From the NCBI GenBank assembly GCA_030844895.1, contig CM061232.1, positions 82,912,555 to 82,976,554 of the forward strand: 64,000 bases of DNA, in the 5' to 3' direction. The notes under the pieces were generated by a model, which was given only the letters and a program-made list of their open reading frames with translations, did no database searches and was not told where the DNA came from. The translations under genes and the position numbers were made by a program. The DNA comes from Ambrosia x helenae. Taxonomy: Eukaryota > Streptophyta > Magnoliopsida > Asterales > Asteraceae. Below, one piece after another: positions 1 through 11,288 of this stretch. How positions within the stretch are numbered: the stretch's first letter is position 1; every line of letters starts with the position of its first letter.

Positions 1-402
1 AAAACAGTTGGAATCAATGTATTCAACAGCGATAGTCATCATTCCGACATTCCCCAAACATCTAGCACCACATCAACATCTCAAAAGCCATGTAGTAGGC
101 TACGAGATTTTGTTTTGTTAACAGCTACAACAGTCCCGCTTCACATGTTTTACACGCAGAAAAGATATCTTCACCTACTGAAAATAGTACTACGTCCAAT
201 GCTCCGTGAACAAAGAAGTTGTACCCATATGAAGGTGATTTCTTGGATTTCTTATGTGTGGATTATAATAATAGGCAGCCAAAATACATGTAAGCAACAA
301 ACATGCCTTTTTCATCTGAATGATTGTAGGCCTACAAAATTTCTTTTGTATGCAACAAGTTCATCCTACAAAATTTCTTTTGTATCTTTTTATTATGCTT
401 AG
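1..402 (+). pseudogene. Open frame running in from the left edge, unrecognised
   Basis: One reading frame stays open from base 1 to a stop at 400-402, about 133 residues with no start inside the window. The first 40 residues are rich in Ser and Thr and look protein-like. The second half is hydrophobic and AT-rich and may be intron or untranslated sequence read by chance. It lies about 700 bases upstream of a Helitron 3' end on the same strand, so it could be the tail of a Helitron-borne gene or of a captured host gene. I recognise no domain. Confidence 0.2.
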
Positions 403-1099
403 GCTTCCACTTTTTCAGTAGTCTTTTGTATCATCTCTCCACATAAGTCTATAGTAATATAACAATAGTAATGTTTAAGTTGAGCAAAAAACAAACGTAC
501 TGTTATTATAAATGCTTTTAAGTTAATCGTATATTTTTGTTTTGGCTATTTTGATATGTAGTATGAACATTTAATTTATAATTAGAATAGAGGAAATAAG
601 TGGGTCAATACGTACACCCAACTTATAGGACAGTTTGATTTTTTGAGGTACTTTTGTTGTTGATATTTTCAACGTGGGCTTTATTTGTTTGTTCAATTTT
701 TTATATTAAATTATTAGGATTTTAATGCTTTAGATATGAAGGAAGGTATGGTTTACCATGAAACTTTGATTCTTTAAACTGCTATGCATTGGGTTATAGA
801 GTTGGAGCTCTACTCTGAGTGGAAAAACTGGATTAATGTCGTTGGTATGTATTTTTAAAACTGGATTAATAGCATCACATGAGACATAAGTTCTCATAGA
901 GGTGGCTGCAATGCAGGTTCATATTGTAATGTTTGGGTCGATTTGTCTGTATTGTCACATATCATCTTTTATATTGCTGTTTTTTATGTTAATTCTTTGG
1001 TTTCTCTTGATAGATTAGTTGTCTTAGCAAATTAGTTGTCATGCAATATGCGCCAAAGTAACATAAATACCCGCGGCAACGCGCGGGCACATCCACTAG
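1..1099 (+). mobile_element. Helitron, 3' end only (5' part outside window)
   Basis: The sequence ends in CTAG at 1096-1099 followed by T. Just before it is a GC-rich hairpin with arms CCCGCG (about 1070) and CGCGGG (about 1082). A short GC hairpin about 10 bases before CTAG or CTRR is the standard Helitron 3' signature. The 5' TC end is not in the window. Bases 403-1069 hold no coding signal that I can see. Confidence 0.65.
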
Positions 1100-1102
1100 T
1101 TT

Positions 1103-1176
1103 GTTAAAATGTTAATGGGCTGTTAAAAGACAGAATTTTGTTAAAATGTTAATGGGCTGTTAAAAGACAGAATTTT
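1103..1176. repeat. Tandem duplication, two copies of a 37-bp unit
   Basis: The unit beginning GTTAAAATGTTAATGGGCTG occurs at 1103 and again at 1140, with a period of 37 bases. It starts immediately after the Helitron end. Confidence 0.9.
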
Positions 1177-1531
1177 TTTTTTCTTTTTTAAACCAAAAAT
1201 AACTAAATAATAGGGTTAGGTGGAGTTAGCAGGATTAAACCGAGGTGGGAGTTAAATGTGAAAAGATTGATGACCTGGCACCTTGGTTGTTACGACGAGT
1301 TAAAATATACACAAATGCCTTACATAAAAAGAACATGAAATTGTGTTAGAGATATGAACCTAGACACCACTTATGTATTCACAAGTTGGCAAGAAGATGA
1401 CCACTTTAATAAAAAAAAATTGTTTTATTTTTTCAATTTTTGTTTTCAAATTACTATAAAATTATACATTAATACCAAAAAAATAATCAAATCTATTTAT
1501 ACTTTCCCAATTTTTATGTAATTCATAATAA
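1177..1531. other. AT-rich spacer, nothing recognised
   Basis: This is intergenic AT-rich sequence between two Helitron ends. I see no ORF of note, no terminal repeats and no RNA gene. Confidence 0.5.
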
Positions 1532-1889
1532 CTAGTGGTATAATAATCGGCGCGTTGCGCCTGGCGATTTCCGAAACTACGTGTCTAGAATTCGGTCGAT
1601 GTTGGCTGGAAAAAGATTCAGTAATGGTATCGCTAACAAATCTCAACCATAAATCTAACCAAATCAAACGACTACCATCCACAATCTGTATACTCCACTC
1701 CTATTGGCTGGCACCTAACTCCCCAACCCACTATAAATACACAAACACAAAACTACACCATTCATCATCTGTACCCGCTCCGTTCATCACCATCATCATT
1801 TAACTCATCCATTCAAGCCTTCTTTAATCAATTGCTGCTAAGCACACTCAACCTAGCATCACTACGCTTTGTTGTCAGCCATCACAACG
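1532..1889 (-). mobile_element. Helitron 3' end on the minus strand (right limit unknown)
   Basis: Read on the minus strand, a hairpin with arms GGCGC (1557-1561 and 1549-1553) and a GTT/AAC loop is followed by about 13 bases and then CTAG at 1535-1532, flanked by T. This is a typical Helitron 3' terminus. The element runs rightward, and I could not find its 5' TC end. The given end is simply where the next repeat begins. Confidence 0.55.
1703..1739 (+). promoter_or_regulatory. Promoter-like segment: CCAAT motif and TATA box
   Basis: ATTGG at 1703-1707 is CCAAT on the other strand. It lies 25 bases upstream of TATAAATA at 1732-1739. About 150 bases of C/A-rich, UTR-like sequence follow, up to the LTR-like junction at 1890. 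It could be the promoter of the small ORF at 3094, later separated from it by an insertion, or a promoter carried inside the minus-strand Helitron. No transcription evidence is available. Confidence 0.35.
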
Positions 1890-3075
1890 TGTCACACCCC
1901 GCCAAGGCGGAAACACAGGAATGCGACCTCGAAAGGTTTTCAAGCACAAGGTACAAGCAACACACATAAATTTATTTAAAAGATATCATTATAGGATGAT
2001 TATTATCATAAAACTTAATTAAAGTTGAGAAACATTGTCTGTGGACTAGTGCATTGTCTGAATAACCATAAACCACAATATTACGGAATAGTTAAAATCC
2101 AACCCATGATGATTCCACCCAGTGCATGCTTGGACCCCTCTCTCAAACCCCCGTTGCCCTCCATCAGTTACCTGGAAAACATGCATGAAAGATTTGTCAA
2201 CAATAATGTTGGTGAGATCACAAGTTTGAGTGTAACAACTAAAACAATCGTGTAATTCGTGTATGATCAATCATAGACTAGCTAAGCGAATGATTTCTGT
2301 GCAAACCATGAGTCCCGTAACCAAACCTCTTGAATGTGGTGCCTCGCGCATTGTACACTAAAGACAATGTATGTATAGTAGAATACTAACACTCTTATGT
2401 ATGTAACCGGTTAGAGCGAATAACCAAGAGTGGGGAGTGTCAACCCAATAGATCTATTAAAGTGTTCCATGGCTTTTGATAGCTAATGGTTACAGTAAAC
2501 GTTGTACGAGGACTAATGAGCTCATGAACCAAATGTCTCATGTTCCACATGGCAGTCACAATACAACGTACACACACACACACACACACACACTTGTAAA
2601 TGATACTAGAGTTGAAGCATGTTTATCCCCCGAAATGTAAAATAGTAAATTGGGGCCGTGAAACTCACCCGAAATGTAAAATAGTATGATTTGTTTGCCA
2701 TTTTGGTAGATGAAGTTTAGAATATGTAATGTGTGGAATTTACAGATAACTTTTAGTTTGGATATGAACATATTTATAGTAATAATTTCGAAAGATAATT
2801 AATTTCACGCGATATTTTACTTGATTATTTCGGCTATTCGTTTTCCAAAGCATTCGTCCATTTATGTTTCACAAGTTGTATAGACTTTTTAGATACTAAA
2901 ACGTTTTGAAATTAAATAATCATTATAACAAAACTTTTCGTTTAACACGTTAACCCAAGTATAATAACTATTCTACCGTATGACCTTTCATTTTCACGAG
3001 TTATAAGTGTATAAAATAGTAAAAACATCCCGAACTTCATCATAAACCATTTTATTATTAAGATTTACATTTCAG
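1890..3075 (-). mobile_element. Gypsy-type LTR remnant (right border not found)
   Basis: The plus strand begins TGTCACACCCCGCC. On the minus strand this reads as an LTR end with CCGCC...GGGGTGTGACA, very like the U5 end of elements A, B and C (CCGCCATCGG then GGGGTGTTACA). At about 2653 it has the same gggg-c-tg-aaactcacc segment found in the LTR of A. A (CA)n microsatellite lies at about 2570-2593, and CGAAATGTAAAATAGTA is repeated at 2632 and 2671. No matching TSD was found, so the right limit is a guess. Confidence 0.45.
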
Positions 3076-3093
3076 TCTTCACCAATTGCATCA

Positions 3094-3396
3094 ATGGCAG
3101 CGCCAAGTAATAATCATGAAGATGAAATGATGGAATTTGTTCTTAATCAAATAACAGCACAGTACTATCAGGATTTGAAGACTACAAGAGATTTGAATAT
3201 TTGTTTTGACTGTTTGCATTTGGGCACATTTGAGCGAGACGATGTGCAATGGATTTTGAAGTCAATGCCTTCGACTGCTGTTCGTGATTTGTCGTTATTG
3301 TGCAATTCAGAGTCCGGGATTAAGGACGTAGAATTTTTGGCAAAATTTAAAGATCTACATGCACAACTTGATTATATGTCCCGTATTAACAAGTAA
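3094..3396 (+). CDS. Small ORF, 100 aa, unknown function
   Basis: An ATG in good plant context (caATGGC) opens a 100-residue frame that ends in TAA. The protein is acidic near the N-terminus (about residues 8-15), soluble, apparently helix-rich, and has three cysteines. It has no signal peptide or membrane segment. Its composition looks like a real protein rather than a chance frame in AT-rich DNA. A TATA box lies 1.35 kb upstream but is separated from it by an LTR-like remnant. The last third of the ORF is partly duplicated just downstream (3485). I recognise no domain. It may be a complete small gene, a first exon, or a captured fragment. Confidence 0.4.
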   Translation: MAAPSNNHEDEMMEFVLNQITAQYYQDLKTTRDLNICFDCLHLGTFERDDVQWILKSMPSTAVRDLSLLCNSESGIKDVEFLAKFKDLHAQLDYMSRINK

Positions 3397-3610
3397 AATT
3401 TGATTATATTGTTTTTGTTTAACTTTGATTATATATGTTTTTTTATATATGGTCGTTAAACGAAAAACATATTTTACTTATTATTGTGCAATTCAGAGTC
3501 TGGGATTAAGGTCGTTATTAATTCTTTATCTAGCTGTGTATCTTTATGTTTAAAGTTGATTATATTGTTTTTGTTTAACGTTGATTATATATGTTTTTTA
3601 TATATGGCTA
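3298..3610 (+). repeat. Imperfect local duplication of the 3' end of the small ORF
   Basis: The segment at 3298-3325 (TGCAATTCAGAGTC...) recurs at about 3485. The segment at 3401-3452 (TTGATTATATTGTTTTTG...) recurs at about 3554. The offsets of about 185 and 153 bases imply a tandem duplication with an internal deletion of about 30 bases in the second copy. From 3611 to 3766 I see only AT-rich sequence. Confidence 0.75.
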
Positions 3611-3766
3611 CATATTGATTACAACCTTTTAATTTGCTGAACTTCTTTTCTGTTTTAATGTGTTATCTCAACATAGCTTTAATCCGTCTGTAGACTTTTT
3701 ATTCCTTGGTTGTAACATTTCAGTTATTAAACATCTGATCAGTATTATTAACTATTAACCATCTTA

Positions 3767-4034
3767 TGGTGGAGTGGTATGGAGGCTCAATGATAGAAGA
3801 CCCATGGCTGAAAGGTTGTGGGTTTGATTCTTGAGAGCGCCGGGTTTTACCGATTATTCCATTGTCGTGCTTTCGAGCGGGTGGATGGTCGGGTTTTCCC
3901 CAGAACTGGTGGACTTGGTGAAACCAGGAGCTCCCTTACATGTTTGGCTATGTCGGGTGGAAGGGTCCTGATTTGACTGAGTAGGGACTCCGAAGGGAGT
4001 TCTTGGTGAGTTTCGTTGGCCATTCAAAAAAAAA
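3767..4034 (+). mobile_element. tRNA-derived SINE
   Basis: An A-box-like TGGTGGAGTGGTATGG opens the element, and a B-box-like GGGTTTGATTC follows about 55 bases later. A body of about 190 bases comes next, and it closes with a run of nine A. This head-body-tail order is that of a plant tRNA-derived SINE. Its body resembles parts of the second SINE at 4992. No clear TSD was found. Confidence 0.65.
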
Positions 4035-4273
4035 TCGTGGAAGGAACAGACGTTACGAAATGCGGTTTTATTTTTAACAGCAGTTAACAGTTGGCCTGCT
4101 TATGTTTTTTTATTATATATAATTAAATTATTATAAAGAAATAAACAGACGGTACTAAACAGTACTGGTTCTTCGCAGCAGACGGTTGGGTTGTTGATTT
4201 GTTGGTGTTTACCAAACAGCGGTTAAGGTTGGATTCACTCTTCCCGTGTGTTTTCACACGGGATCCCACCTAG
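4035..4273 (+). mobile_element. Helitron 3' end
   Basis: A perfect 8-bp stem with a TTTT loop (CCCGTGTG at 4243-4250, CACACGGG at 4255-4262) is followed seven bases later by CTAG at 4270-4273 and then T. Only the 3' terminus is defined. The left limit is set at the end of the SINE. Confidence 0.55.
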
Positions 4274-4890
4274 TAAATCTTACATGACATTTAAAGAAAG
4301 CATCATCTCCATTGAGTATGCCATATGTCATGCCATGTTTCATTAATTGATTTTAAAAACAAAATTTGATTTTTCTCTCTCATATTTCCTCCTATAATTT
4401 TTAAACGTTAATATCTTTTATATACGAGATTTTTTAAAGAAAAAATTAAAAATTACACCAAATTAATGAGTTTTTTATTATCTTTCTAACGAGTACCATA
4501 GTGCTATATAAAAAAATGGAGAAAAAATAACTATTTTTTTTGTGGGGTTTTGTTCATACAAAAAAAAAAAAAAAAAACCACAAAGTGTTCAAGTAATTAA
4601 TTAGTCATGTGTAGGCAAGTCATTAATTATCTTCAAATAGGTAAATATGAAATCTATTTCCAACATATGTTAGCATTGAAGTTGTACATTGTTTTAGGTT
4701 AGGTATTAATATTAGAGTTATACATTGTTTAAGGTTAGACGTTAACATTGGAGATACATTGTTAATGGTTTTAAGTTAGGTGCTACCCGAAGCTTTCCTG
4801 CATGTAACTGTAAAGCGCATCATTATATTTTCAAATTGATATGTCATTTTAGATTTCTAAACCCTGGGATGTTCCCGGGGTATAATCTAG
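4274..4890 (+). mobile_element. Helitron, short non-autonomous copy
   Basis: The 3' end has the hairpin CCCTGGGA / TCCCGGGG (4862-4869 and 4873-4880), then TATAAT, CTAG at 4887-4890 and T. The downstream flank (TACTACTATATATC...) is also found at 8815 without this element, which fixes the insertion border. The interior (about 4370-4570) matches 10390-10600 in reverse orientation, inside another Helitron. There is no coding capacity. The 5' end is probably close to 4278 (TCTTACATG), but that is uncertain. Confidence 0.6.
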
Positions 4891-4991
4891 TACTACTATA
4901 TATCATAGGTTTTAATATTTTGTAAATTGTTCAAAGTATAAGCTTAATTGAGGATTTATATCAAATAATAAAAGAACACATATGATTACTT

Positions 4992-5413
4992 TTGTTGTGT
5001 TGTGGCTCAATGGTTGTCAGCTCAAATCTCCTTTGGGAGACTTTAAGTTCGATTCCCATAAGCACCATTTGGGGGTATTGCCAAGTGATGTCGAAACTAG
5101 CCTACTTGTAGGTTCCAGGTTTGATTCTGATGGCCCCCGGTTTTCTACTACCGTGCATTTACTCCAGAGAGGCTTGCTTCTTGTAGAAGGTGCAACATCT
5201 GTCAAGTGGCAGGTGGCGGGAAATTTTCCGGGTGGAAGCCTTAGTGCCCCTTATGCGCAGCCTTGACTCGCTTGTGGGCCGGCCACTCTCGTGTCAGCGT
5301 GGGCCCGGTTAAGACAATATAGTCTGACTATTGGAGAGTGGCTAGGGGACTCCCCTTCTGGGAGGTTGTGATGATCTCTGCCACAACATAGAAAATTCAC
5401 CTTCCAAAAAAAA
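4992..5413 (+). mobile_element. tRNA-derived SINE (second, longer family)
   Basis: The head has an A-box-like TGGCTCAATGG near 5003 and the B box GTTCGATTCC at about 5049. A body of about 350 bases ends in AAAAAAAA near 5413. Copy 2 of the duplicated block lacks it, which gives an empty-site comparison: the flank GTTGTTAATGGG resumes directly. About 25 bases present in copy 2 are missing here, so insertion may have come with a small deletion. An open frame across it (4982-5266) is incidental. Confidence 0.7.
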
Positions 5414-5874
5414 GTTGTTAATGGGATTTGAAGATGCACGAGCTAACAACAAAAACAGAGAGCTTTGGAGTGTAGGATTGAGTTATGATTGTAGTTAATG
5501 GAAGGGTGAGATAATTACTTCCATTGCTTAATTTCTACATCAAGGCACTTCAAATTCTAAATGTGCCATAAATTAGTTATGTGTGAACTTGGACATAACT
5601 GGACTACAATAAGTTAGGCCATGAATATGATTAATTAAAGATGGACTATATCAATCAAGTTGGTTGCAACAAACTTGAATGGAGTTTGGCCCACAAAAAC
5701 ATTGGTGAAATAAGGGGAATAAAATAAAAACTTTTCATGGCTGTGGTGGATTATCTTCGACAGCTGTAACATTCGCACGACAATTAGGGGAGTTGCGCAA
5801 CAGAAGTCGCAACAAGATAAGCCCTTTGACTTTTTCGCAAGGGAAGTTAAGGTTGCTAGACATCAAAGAATTTA

Positions 5875-6272
5875 GAGGGTGTTTGGGATTGAGTTTGAAA
5901 ATGTAAAAGTGATTTTAGTTGTTTATTGGCTTATTCCTTTTTGAAAAAGAGTTTTAAAAAAAGTGTTTGGATTAGTTTTTGGGATGAGAAATGTCAAAAG
6001 GTCAATAGATTGTTTTTTTAAGGGTTTCGTTTAACTTATTGTGAATATTGGTTGTATGGGTGGTAGATGTGTAATTTTTTTTCCAAAAGCCAAAAGCCAA
6101 AAGCCAGGATTTCTAACTTCTCAAAAACAGTTTTTCTACCCTTAAAAGCCAAAAGCCAAAAGTCAAAACAGAAAGTGTTTTTGGGTTACACAAACAACTT
6201 ATTGACTTATTGGCTTCTTGAAAAAGCCAATAAGTCAATAAATTGTTTTGAAACTCAATCCCAAAGATCCTC
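5875..6272. mobile_element. Tourist-like MITE (TTA TSD), 398 bp
   Basis: The termini are inverted: GAGGGTGTTTGGGATTGAG at the left, and at the right the complement of CTCAATCCCAAAGATCCTC, preceded by GAAA. TTA flanks both sides (5872-5874 and 6273-6275). TIRs of this GGGTGTTTGG type with a TTA target suggest a PIF/Harbinger-derived MITE. The interior has internal repeats of AAAAGCCAAAAGCC. It has no coding capacity. The same insertion is present in copy 2 of the block, so it predates the duplication. Confidence 0.8.
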
Positions 6273-6874
6273 TTAATCAACACAACCATACCCTGTTAAA
6301 TTTTTTTTTTGTAACCACCTCTAGGTGTATGACTTGTCCTTTTGAAACGTAACCTTGTGGATTTTATTGTTTTTGGATTGTTTTTCATTGTTTGAAGAAA
6401 CTTGTGGTTTATTTAAGTTAAAGAAGTTGTGTGTATTGCAATTGCTCATCTTTTATCATTTGCATTCGTTTTTTTTTTTTTTTTTTTTTTTGGCGTCATG
6501 AATAGTTTGATTATTCGGAGAGTTTTTGGCACATCTGGTTTGGTAACTTAATTGCATAGATTATTATAAAGACTTGTCTATACTTATCAATTGAATTAAA
6601 CTATTAACAAGACTATGTGTATGTGGTTTCTAACTAGATGAAATAAGTTTGGGTGAATCAATGAACCGGAAATCCGAAGGAAGCTACTTCTTTTTAATAA
6701 GTGTCTACAAATCATAATCATGTTCGTTTTCTTTAAAACTCAAACCAATCAAATAAAGAAATTAATTGGTCAATTAGTTAACTTATTTAAAAGCTACAAC
6801 TTTGAAAAAAATTCATGTGGAGATGACTCGATCTTCTCTATACTATATTTTTACTTATTTTTTACTGACAAAAC

Positions 6875-6985
6875 GAAATCGATCAGACCTAATCAGGGCC
6901 GTTAAAAACTAGAATATTTCGAAACAATTGGGTCGTTAAGAACTTAGACTATTTCGATCTATTCAGGCACGTTAACTACCAAGCC
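6875..6985 (+). repeat. 36-bp minisatellite, about three decayed units
   Basis: The repeats are built on GGCCGTTAA-GAC-T-GACTATTTCGA-C, the same unit as the arrays at 14170 and 16604. They lie directly before an Athila/Tat-like internal fragment, which hints that the array belongs to the 3' untranslated part of such an element. Confidence 0.6.
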
Positions 6986-7680
6986 TACCTCAGGAATGCG
7001 GTAGGCAAATGTTCTTTAAGACCACCATGAATGAACATAAGGTATGATTGTTATATATTTTCTATATTTATTTGTTTTTTTTTTTTTTTTTTGAGTGTGT
7101 CCGAGTTAGTTCTATTTTTGTTGAAGTATTGGGATTGGTTGATATGATTTGAATTGAAAGAACAGATTGCCCCGCTCATACTCAATCTCCAGCGGGGACG
7201 ATTTGGAAACCACTAATGTTTGCAGGTATCCCGATTTGTTTGTTTTTTTCTTTTTGTTTCTTTGTTTTAGGATTCTTAGTTTATCGCCTACGAATGAAAT
7301 GCTATACGATCAGATGTGGAGGAACTGAACGAGACTCATACGCATACTACTTATATCCACAGGAGTCTGTTCCTTTTTATTATTGTTATATTTTTTTTTG
7401 TATTATTTATTTCTTAACTCACATTGGGAACAATGTGTCGTTCAAGTATGAGGGTGGGAAATTTTGTTTTTATTTATTTTTAGTCTCAAAAAATTAAAAT
7501 TCCAAAAAAATAAATAAAAGAATAAATATTTTTAAAAAAATAGAAACTTTGAAAACTGTCCTCAAATTATTTGCAAATAAATGGAAAATAATAGTACAAG
7601 TGAGAACTTTTGGCTTTTGATTGCTATATGTAAAAGATAAACACAGTTAACACCCAACCTGTGATGTACTGATCGGCTCA
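6985..7680 (+). mobile_element. Athila/Tat-like internal fragment
   Basis: This segment is homologous, in opposite orientation, to about 48200-48800 within the Athila-like element. Shared stretches include GACCACCATGAATGAACAT, TTGCCCCGC...CTCAATCTCC, CACTAATGTTTGCAGGTATC and a hydrophobic open frame (7216-7497 here, 48558-48280 there). The frame has not been kept strictly conserved. I treat it as non-coding retroelement sequence rather than a gene. Confidence 0.6.
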
Positions 7681-7779
7681 ACCGAATTTGATTGATTCTT
7701 AAAATGTATTAATATACCTAATAAATCAATAACTTTCTGGGTCCTCACCTTAGGATGATTGGTTATTCTAAAACTGATA

Positions 7780-8345
7780 AACGATAAAATGGGTCATGAT
7801 CTAGATTTAAAGCTTCTATGCAGGAGAAATTATTTTCTTTTAGGCATGCTCTTTCTTTATATGAAAATAAAGTCATATTGAGCTTGTATACTTACAAAAT
7901 AAACATAAAAGAAAAAAGTCGACTTTAACTTATGGTGTTGCCCGCTAGGATAGCGACTTGATACACCATCTGAGTGAAAAGTTGGCAAGAAAAATAAGAA
8001 AAATAAAATATAAAATGGGTCCTACTGTAGATTTAAAGCTTCTATGTGGGAGAAATTATTTTCTTTTTGGCACATCTTTTTTTTCTGTATTGAAATAAAT
8101 TCAGATTAGGTTGCGTCAAATTCTTCCATCATCTATATATACTGAGCCTATATACTTAAAAAAAGAAAAAAAAGAGAGAAGTTGACTTTAGCTTATGGTG
8201 TTGCCCACTAGGATGATAAATTGGCGGATACACCCTCTGAGTGAAAAGTTAGCAAAAAAAAAATAACAAAAATAAATAACTGAAGCTGATGGTGTTGCCC
8301 ACTAGGATGGCGACTTAGTGGATATGCCCACTGAGTGAAAGTTCG
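7780..8345 (+). repeat. Tandem retroelement-type repeats
   Basis: GGTGTTGCCC(A/G)CTAGGAT followed by a CTGAGTGAAA segment occurs three times (about 7935, 8196, 8290). A second motif, TAGATTTAAAGCTTCTATG, occurs at about 7804 and 8028. The units are spaced unevenly at about 95-260 bases. They probably belong to the same large retroelement remnant as 6985-7680. Bases 8346-8814 hold nothing that I recognise. Confidence 0.55.
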
Positions 8346-9445
8346 AAAAAAATATATGATAAAGCTCAATATAAATTGTATCAATTTCATCCATTCCATC
8401 CACATAATAAATAATTGTTGGTACATATAGGTTTTGTATGCAATAGTTGGGAATCTATATGGTTTTAACTGGGCATTGATGCAGGATTAGGTGAAGCTAT
8501 AATTTTCTGAGTGTGAGACCCATAGGTAGGCAAATAGAACTTGAACTTAAATTGGCATATTTAGAAGCCTGATTAGTCAGTGGCTAGATTCAATGGGACA
8601 GAAAGATCAGTGGTTGCGGTTGGTGTGTTTATCATCTTTGAACAAAAAGTAATTACCTATATTGAAAGCAATTGTTTTAAATTATGATTGTATTGCCTAT
8701 AATTTTTCGAGACGAAAAAATATAAGTGTGGGGTATCATCGGTATATTTTTGGTACATTCTATTTGCTATTATTTATAATAAAAATGTATTAATATTAGT
8801 CAAAAATATACTACTATATATCATAGGTTTTTGTATTTTGTAAATTGTTGAAAGTATAAGCTTAAATTAGGATTTATATCAAATAAGAAAAGATGCCATA
8901 TGATTACTTTTCTTGTTTGTGAAATCAATTTTATTAATTAGTTGTTAATGGGATTTGAAGATGCACGAGCTAACAACAAAAAAAAAGAACTTTGGAGTGT
9001 AGGATTGAGTTATGATTGTAGTTAATGAAAGGGTGAGATAATTACTTCAATTGCTTTTTTTTTTTTTAACGGAATTACTTCAATTGCTTAATTTCTACGT
9101 AAGGCACTTCAAATTCTAAATATGCCATAAATTACATTATGTGTGAACTTGGACATAACTCGACTACACTAAGTTAGGCCATGAATATGATTAATTGAAG
9201 ATGGACTACATCAATCAAGTTGGTTGCAACAAACTTGAATGGAGTTTGGGCCCACAAAAACATTGGTGAAATAAGGGAAATAAAATAAAAACTTTTGATG
9301 GCTGTGGAGGATTATCTTCGACGGCTGAAACATTCGCACGACAATTAGGGGAGTTGCGCAACAGAAGCCGCAACGAGACAAGCCCTTTGACTGTTTGGCA
9401 AGGGAAGTCAAGGTTGCTAGACATCAAAAATTTAGAGAGTGTTTA

Positions 9446-11152
9446 AGTCATGTGTAGTGAAGGGAGATTATAGGGCGCTGGGAATTAAAATATTATAAAG
9501 TAATAGAAGGGGGTTATGTGACGTTATGAAAAAAGAGGGTGTAGTGGAAAGAGGCGTTATGTGACTTTATAAATGATTGGGTAATAATTGGTTAATTATT
9601 CTTTTCATATTTAAATAATAATAATAAATAGCTAATAATAATAATAAGATAAATAAGAAAAAAAATGCCAAACGTTGTTTTATATTAAGTTAAACTAGCT
9701 GATTACCCCGGGAGGGTCCCGGGGTTGAAAAATCTAATTTTACGTGATAACCTATTGCAAATGGCTCAAGTTAACTAACCACAAAATCTCTCAATCATTG
9801 CATGTTCATAGTATTCTAATCAGTAATAACTCATATTCCCTAATCTAAAACCTAATCAGTAATCATCTAAAGAGTCACTTATGTAAGCTGCAAGCCTGCA
9901 ACTATTCAAAAACTCATCACATCTCTCTAATTTCTCACATTCTAATTGCTCTAATAATTCCTAACCTAATTAACTAAACAAACACTTAAGTTGAAGTTGT
10001 AACCATTGCATCTCATTATGCCACGTGACATAATCAAGAGATGGTTGAGGCCACCATTGAACGCCACGTCAGCAACTATCAATTCTTCCCGGGAGCGTCC
10101 CGGGGTTGAAAAATATAACCATTCTAATAATACTAATACTAATAGTAATAATTATTACTCTTGTAATTAAATAAATAAAAACATAACCTTGCTATAAGGT
10201 GACACCATGTGTTACAGTGTTGCACGATTCTTTCTCCTAGCATCTCTTGATGAAGTATACGTAGTAAAATTCCAATGATAACATGGCGATTGGGCTGATT
10301 TTCAACATCGTAGATAAGAACCTGGTTTAAAAGAAAAAACATGATTAATGAATAACATGAACACTTTGTGTGTTTTTTACTGTATGAACGAAAACCCCAC
10401 AAAAAAAAAATCGATTTTTTCTCCGTTTTTTATATAGCACTATGGTACTCGTTGGAAAGATAATAAAACGCACGTTAATTTGGTGTAATTTTTTTCTTTA
10501 AAAAATCTCATATATAAAAAATATAAACGTTTAAAAATTATGGGAGGAAACATGAGATAGAAAATTTTAAATTTATTTTTAAATTCTTTTTTCCTAAAAT
10601 AACTCAATTTAATTAAAAAAAGAAAATAATTCAAAAACACTAAACTCTTTCAATTATGATGCCACGTGGCAGTTTAATGGAGAGGTTGAAGGCACCATTG
10701 CACGCCACGTCAGCAATGTTCAATTCTTTTATATATATTAATTAATAGATAATAGATATATAAAGATAAAATAATAAAAAAGGAAAAGTGCTAAAAAAAC
10801 TTAGGAAAAATACTAAAACACTAGAATATTATACTGGGCTTTGGTTTAAAAATAGAGGTCCACTTCAACTTAGGTTATCTTCCTCCTTTGTCTCTGCAAG
10901 TCCTTTCCACAATCGAAGGTAAAATTTTCTGATCATCCCATATTTTTGTAATTAATCAGTTGTTCGGCCTAAACCCCCCCTCGTTTGTCTCATTCAACAA
11001 TCAAACGTTCACATTTCTCGTTCTTTGTGCAATAACGCTCGTTATATATATAACGCCTTGCCCCAAAACGCCCCCATAGCGCTGGCGGGGGCGGTGTGCC
11101 GGGCGCTATGGGGGTCCAAAACGCTCTCCACAGCGCTCCACTACACATACAC
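9446..11152. mobile_element. TIR element inside the MITE, TTA target
   Basis: The left end AGTCATGTGTAGTG and the right end CACTACACATACAC form imperfect inverted repeats, with TTA at 9443-9445 and 11153-11155. The corresponding site in copy 1 lacks it. The element is carried as two halves around Helitron sequence (9695 to about 10735). The right half has a GC-rich stretch with GGCGCT repeats (11060-11145). It has no transposase. A PIF/Harbinger affiliation is only suggested by the TTA. Confidence 0.5.
9695..10735 (-). mobile_element. Helitron(s) on the minus strand, apparently two in tandem
   Basis: On the minus strand the 3' end is CTAG (9698-9695), preceded by the hairpin CCCCGGGA / TCCCGGGG (9724-9717 and 9713-9706). 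A second, nearly identical hairpin without CTAG lies at 10088-10106. The segment before each (10010-10080 and 10650-10725) is similar, with GCCACGT and ACGCCACGTCAGCAA motifs. This looks like two copies of one family joined head to tail. Part of the second copy (10390-10600) matches the plus-strand Helitron at 4370-4570. Confidence 0.55.
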
Positions 11153-11288
11153 TTAGGATTGAGTTTGGAAATGCAAGGTTGCTATTACTTTTTGAAAAAG
11201 AGTTTTAAAAAAAGTGTTTGGATTAGTTTTTGGATGAGAAACGTCAAAATGTCAATAGATTGTTTTTTTAAGAGTTTCGCTTAACTTA

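Larger units (their letters stand above)
4891..6985 (+). repeat. Duplicated block, copy 1
   Basis: This sequence reappears at 8815-14260, interrupted there by later insertions. Shared landmarks are the start (TACTACTATATATC), the GTTGTTAATGGG region, the TTA-flanked MITE, and the stretch after it down to the 36-bp minisatellite. Copy 1 has a SINE (4992-5413) that copy 2 lacks. Outside the named insertions it has no ORF of note. It could be a segmental duplication or two copies of an unclassified large repeat. Confidence 0.8.

Noticed and set aside
3767..4034. Captured gene fragment
   Set aside because: The A box, B box and terminal A-run identify it as a SINE.
7216..7497. 93-codon hydrophobic frame, with a relative at 48280-48558
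   Set aside because: Both copies lie in matching non-coding parts of Athila-like sequence, and the protein similarity follows from DNA similarity. There is no Gag or Pol motif.
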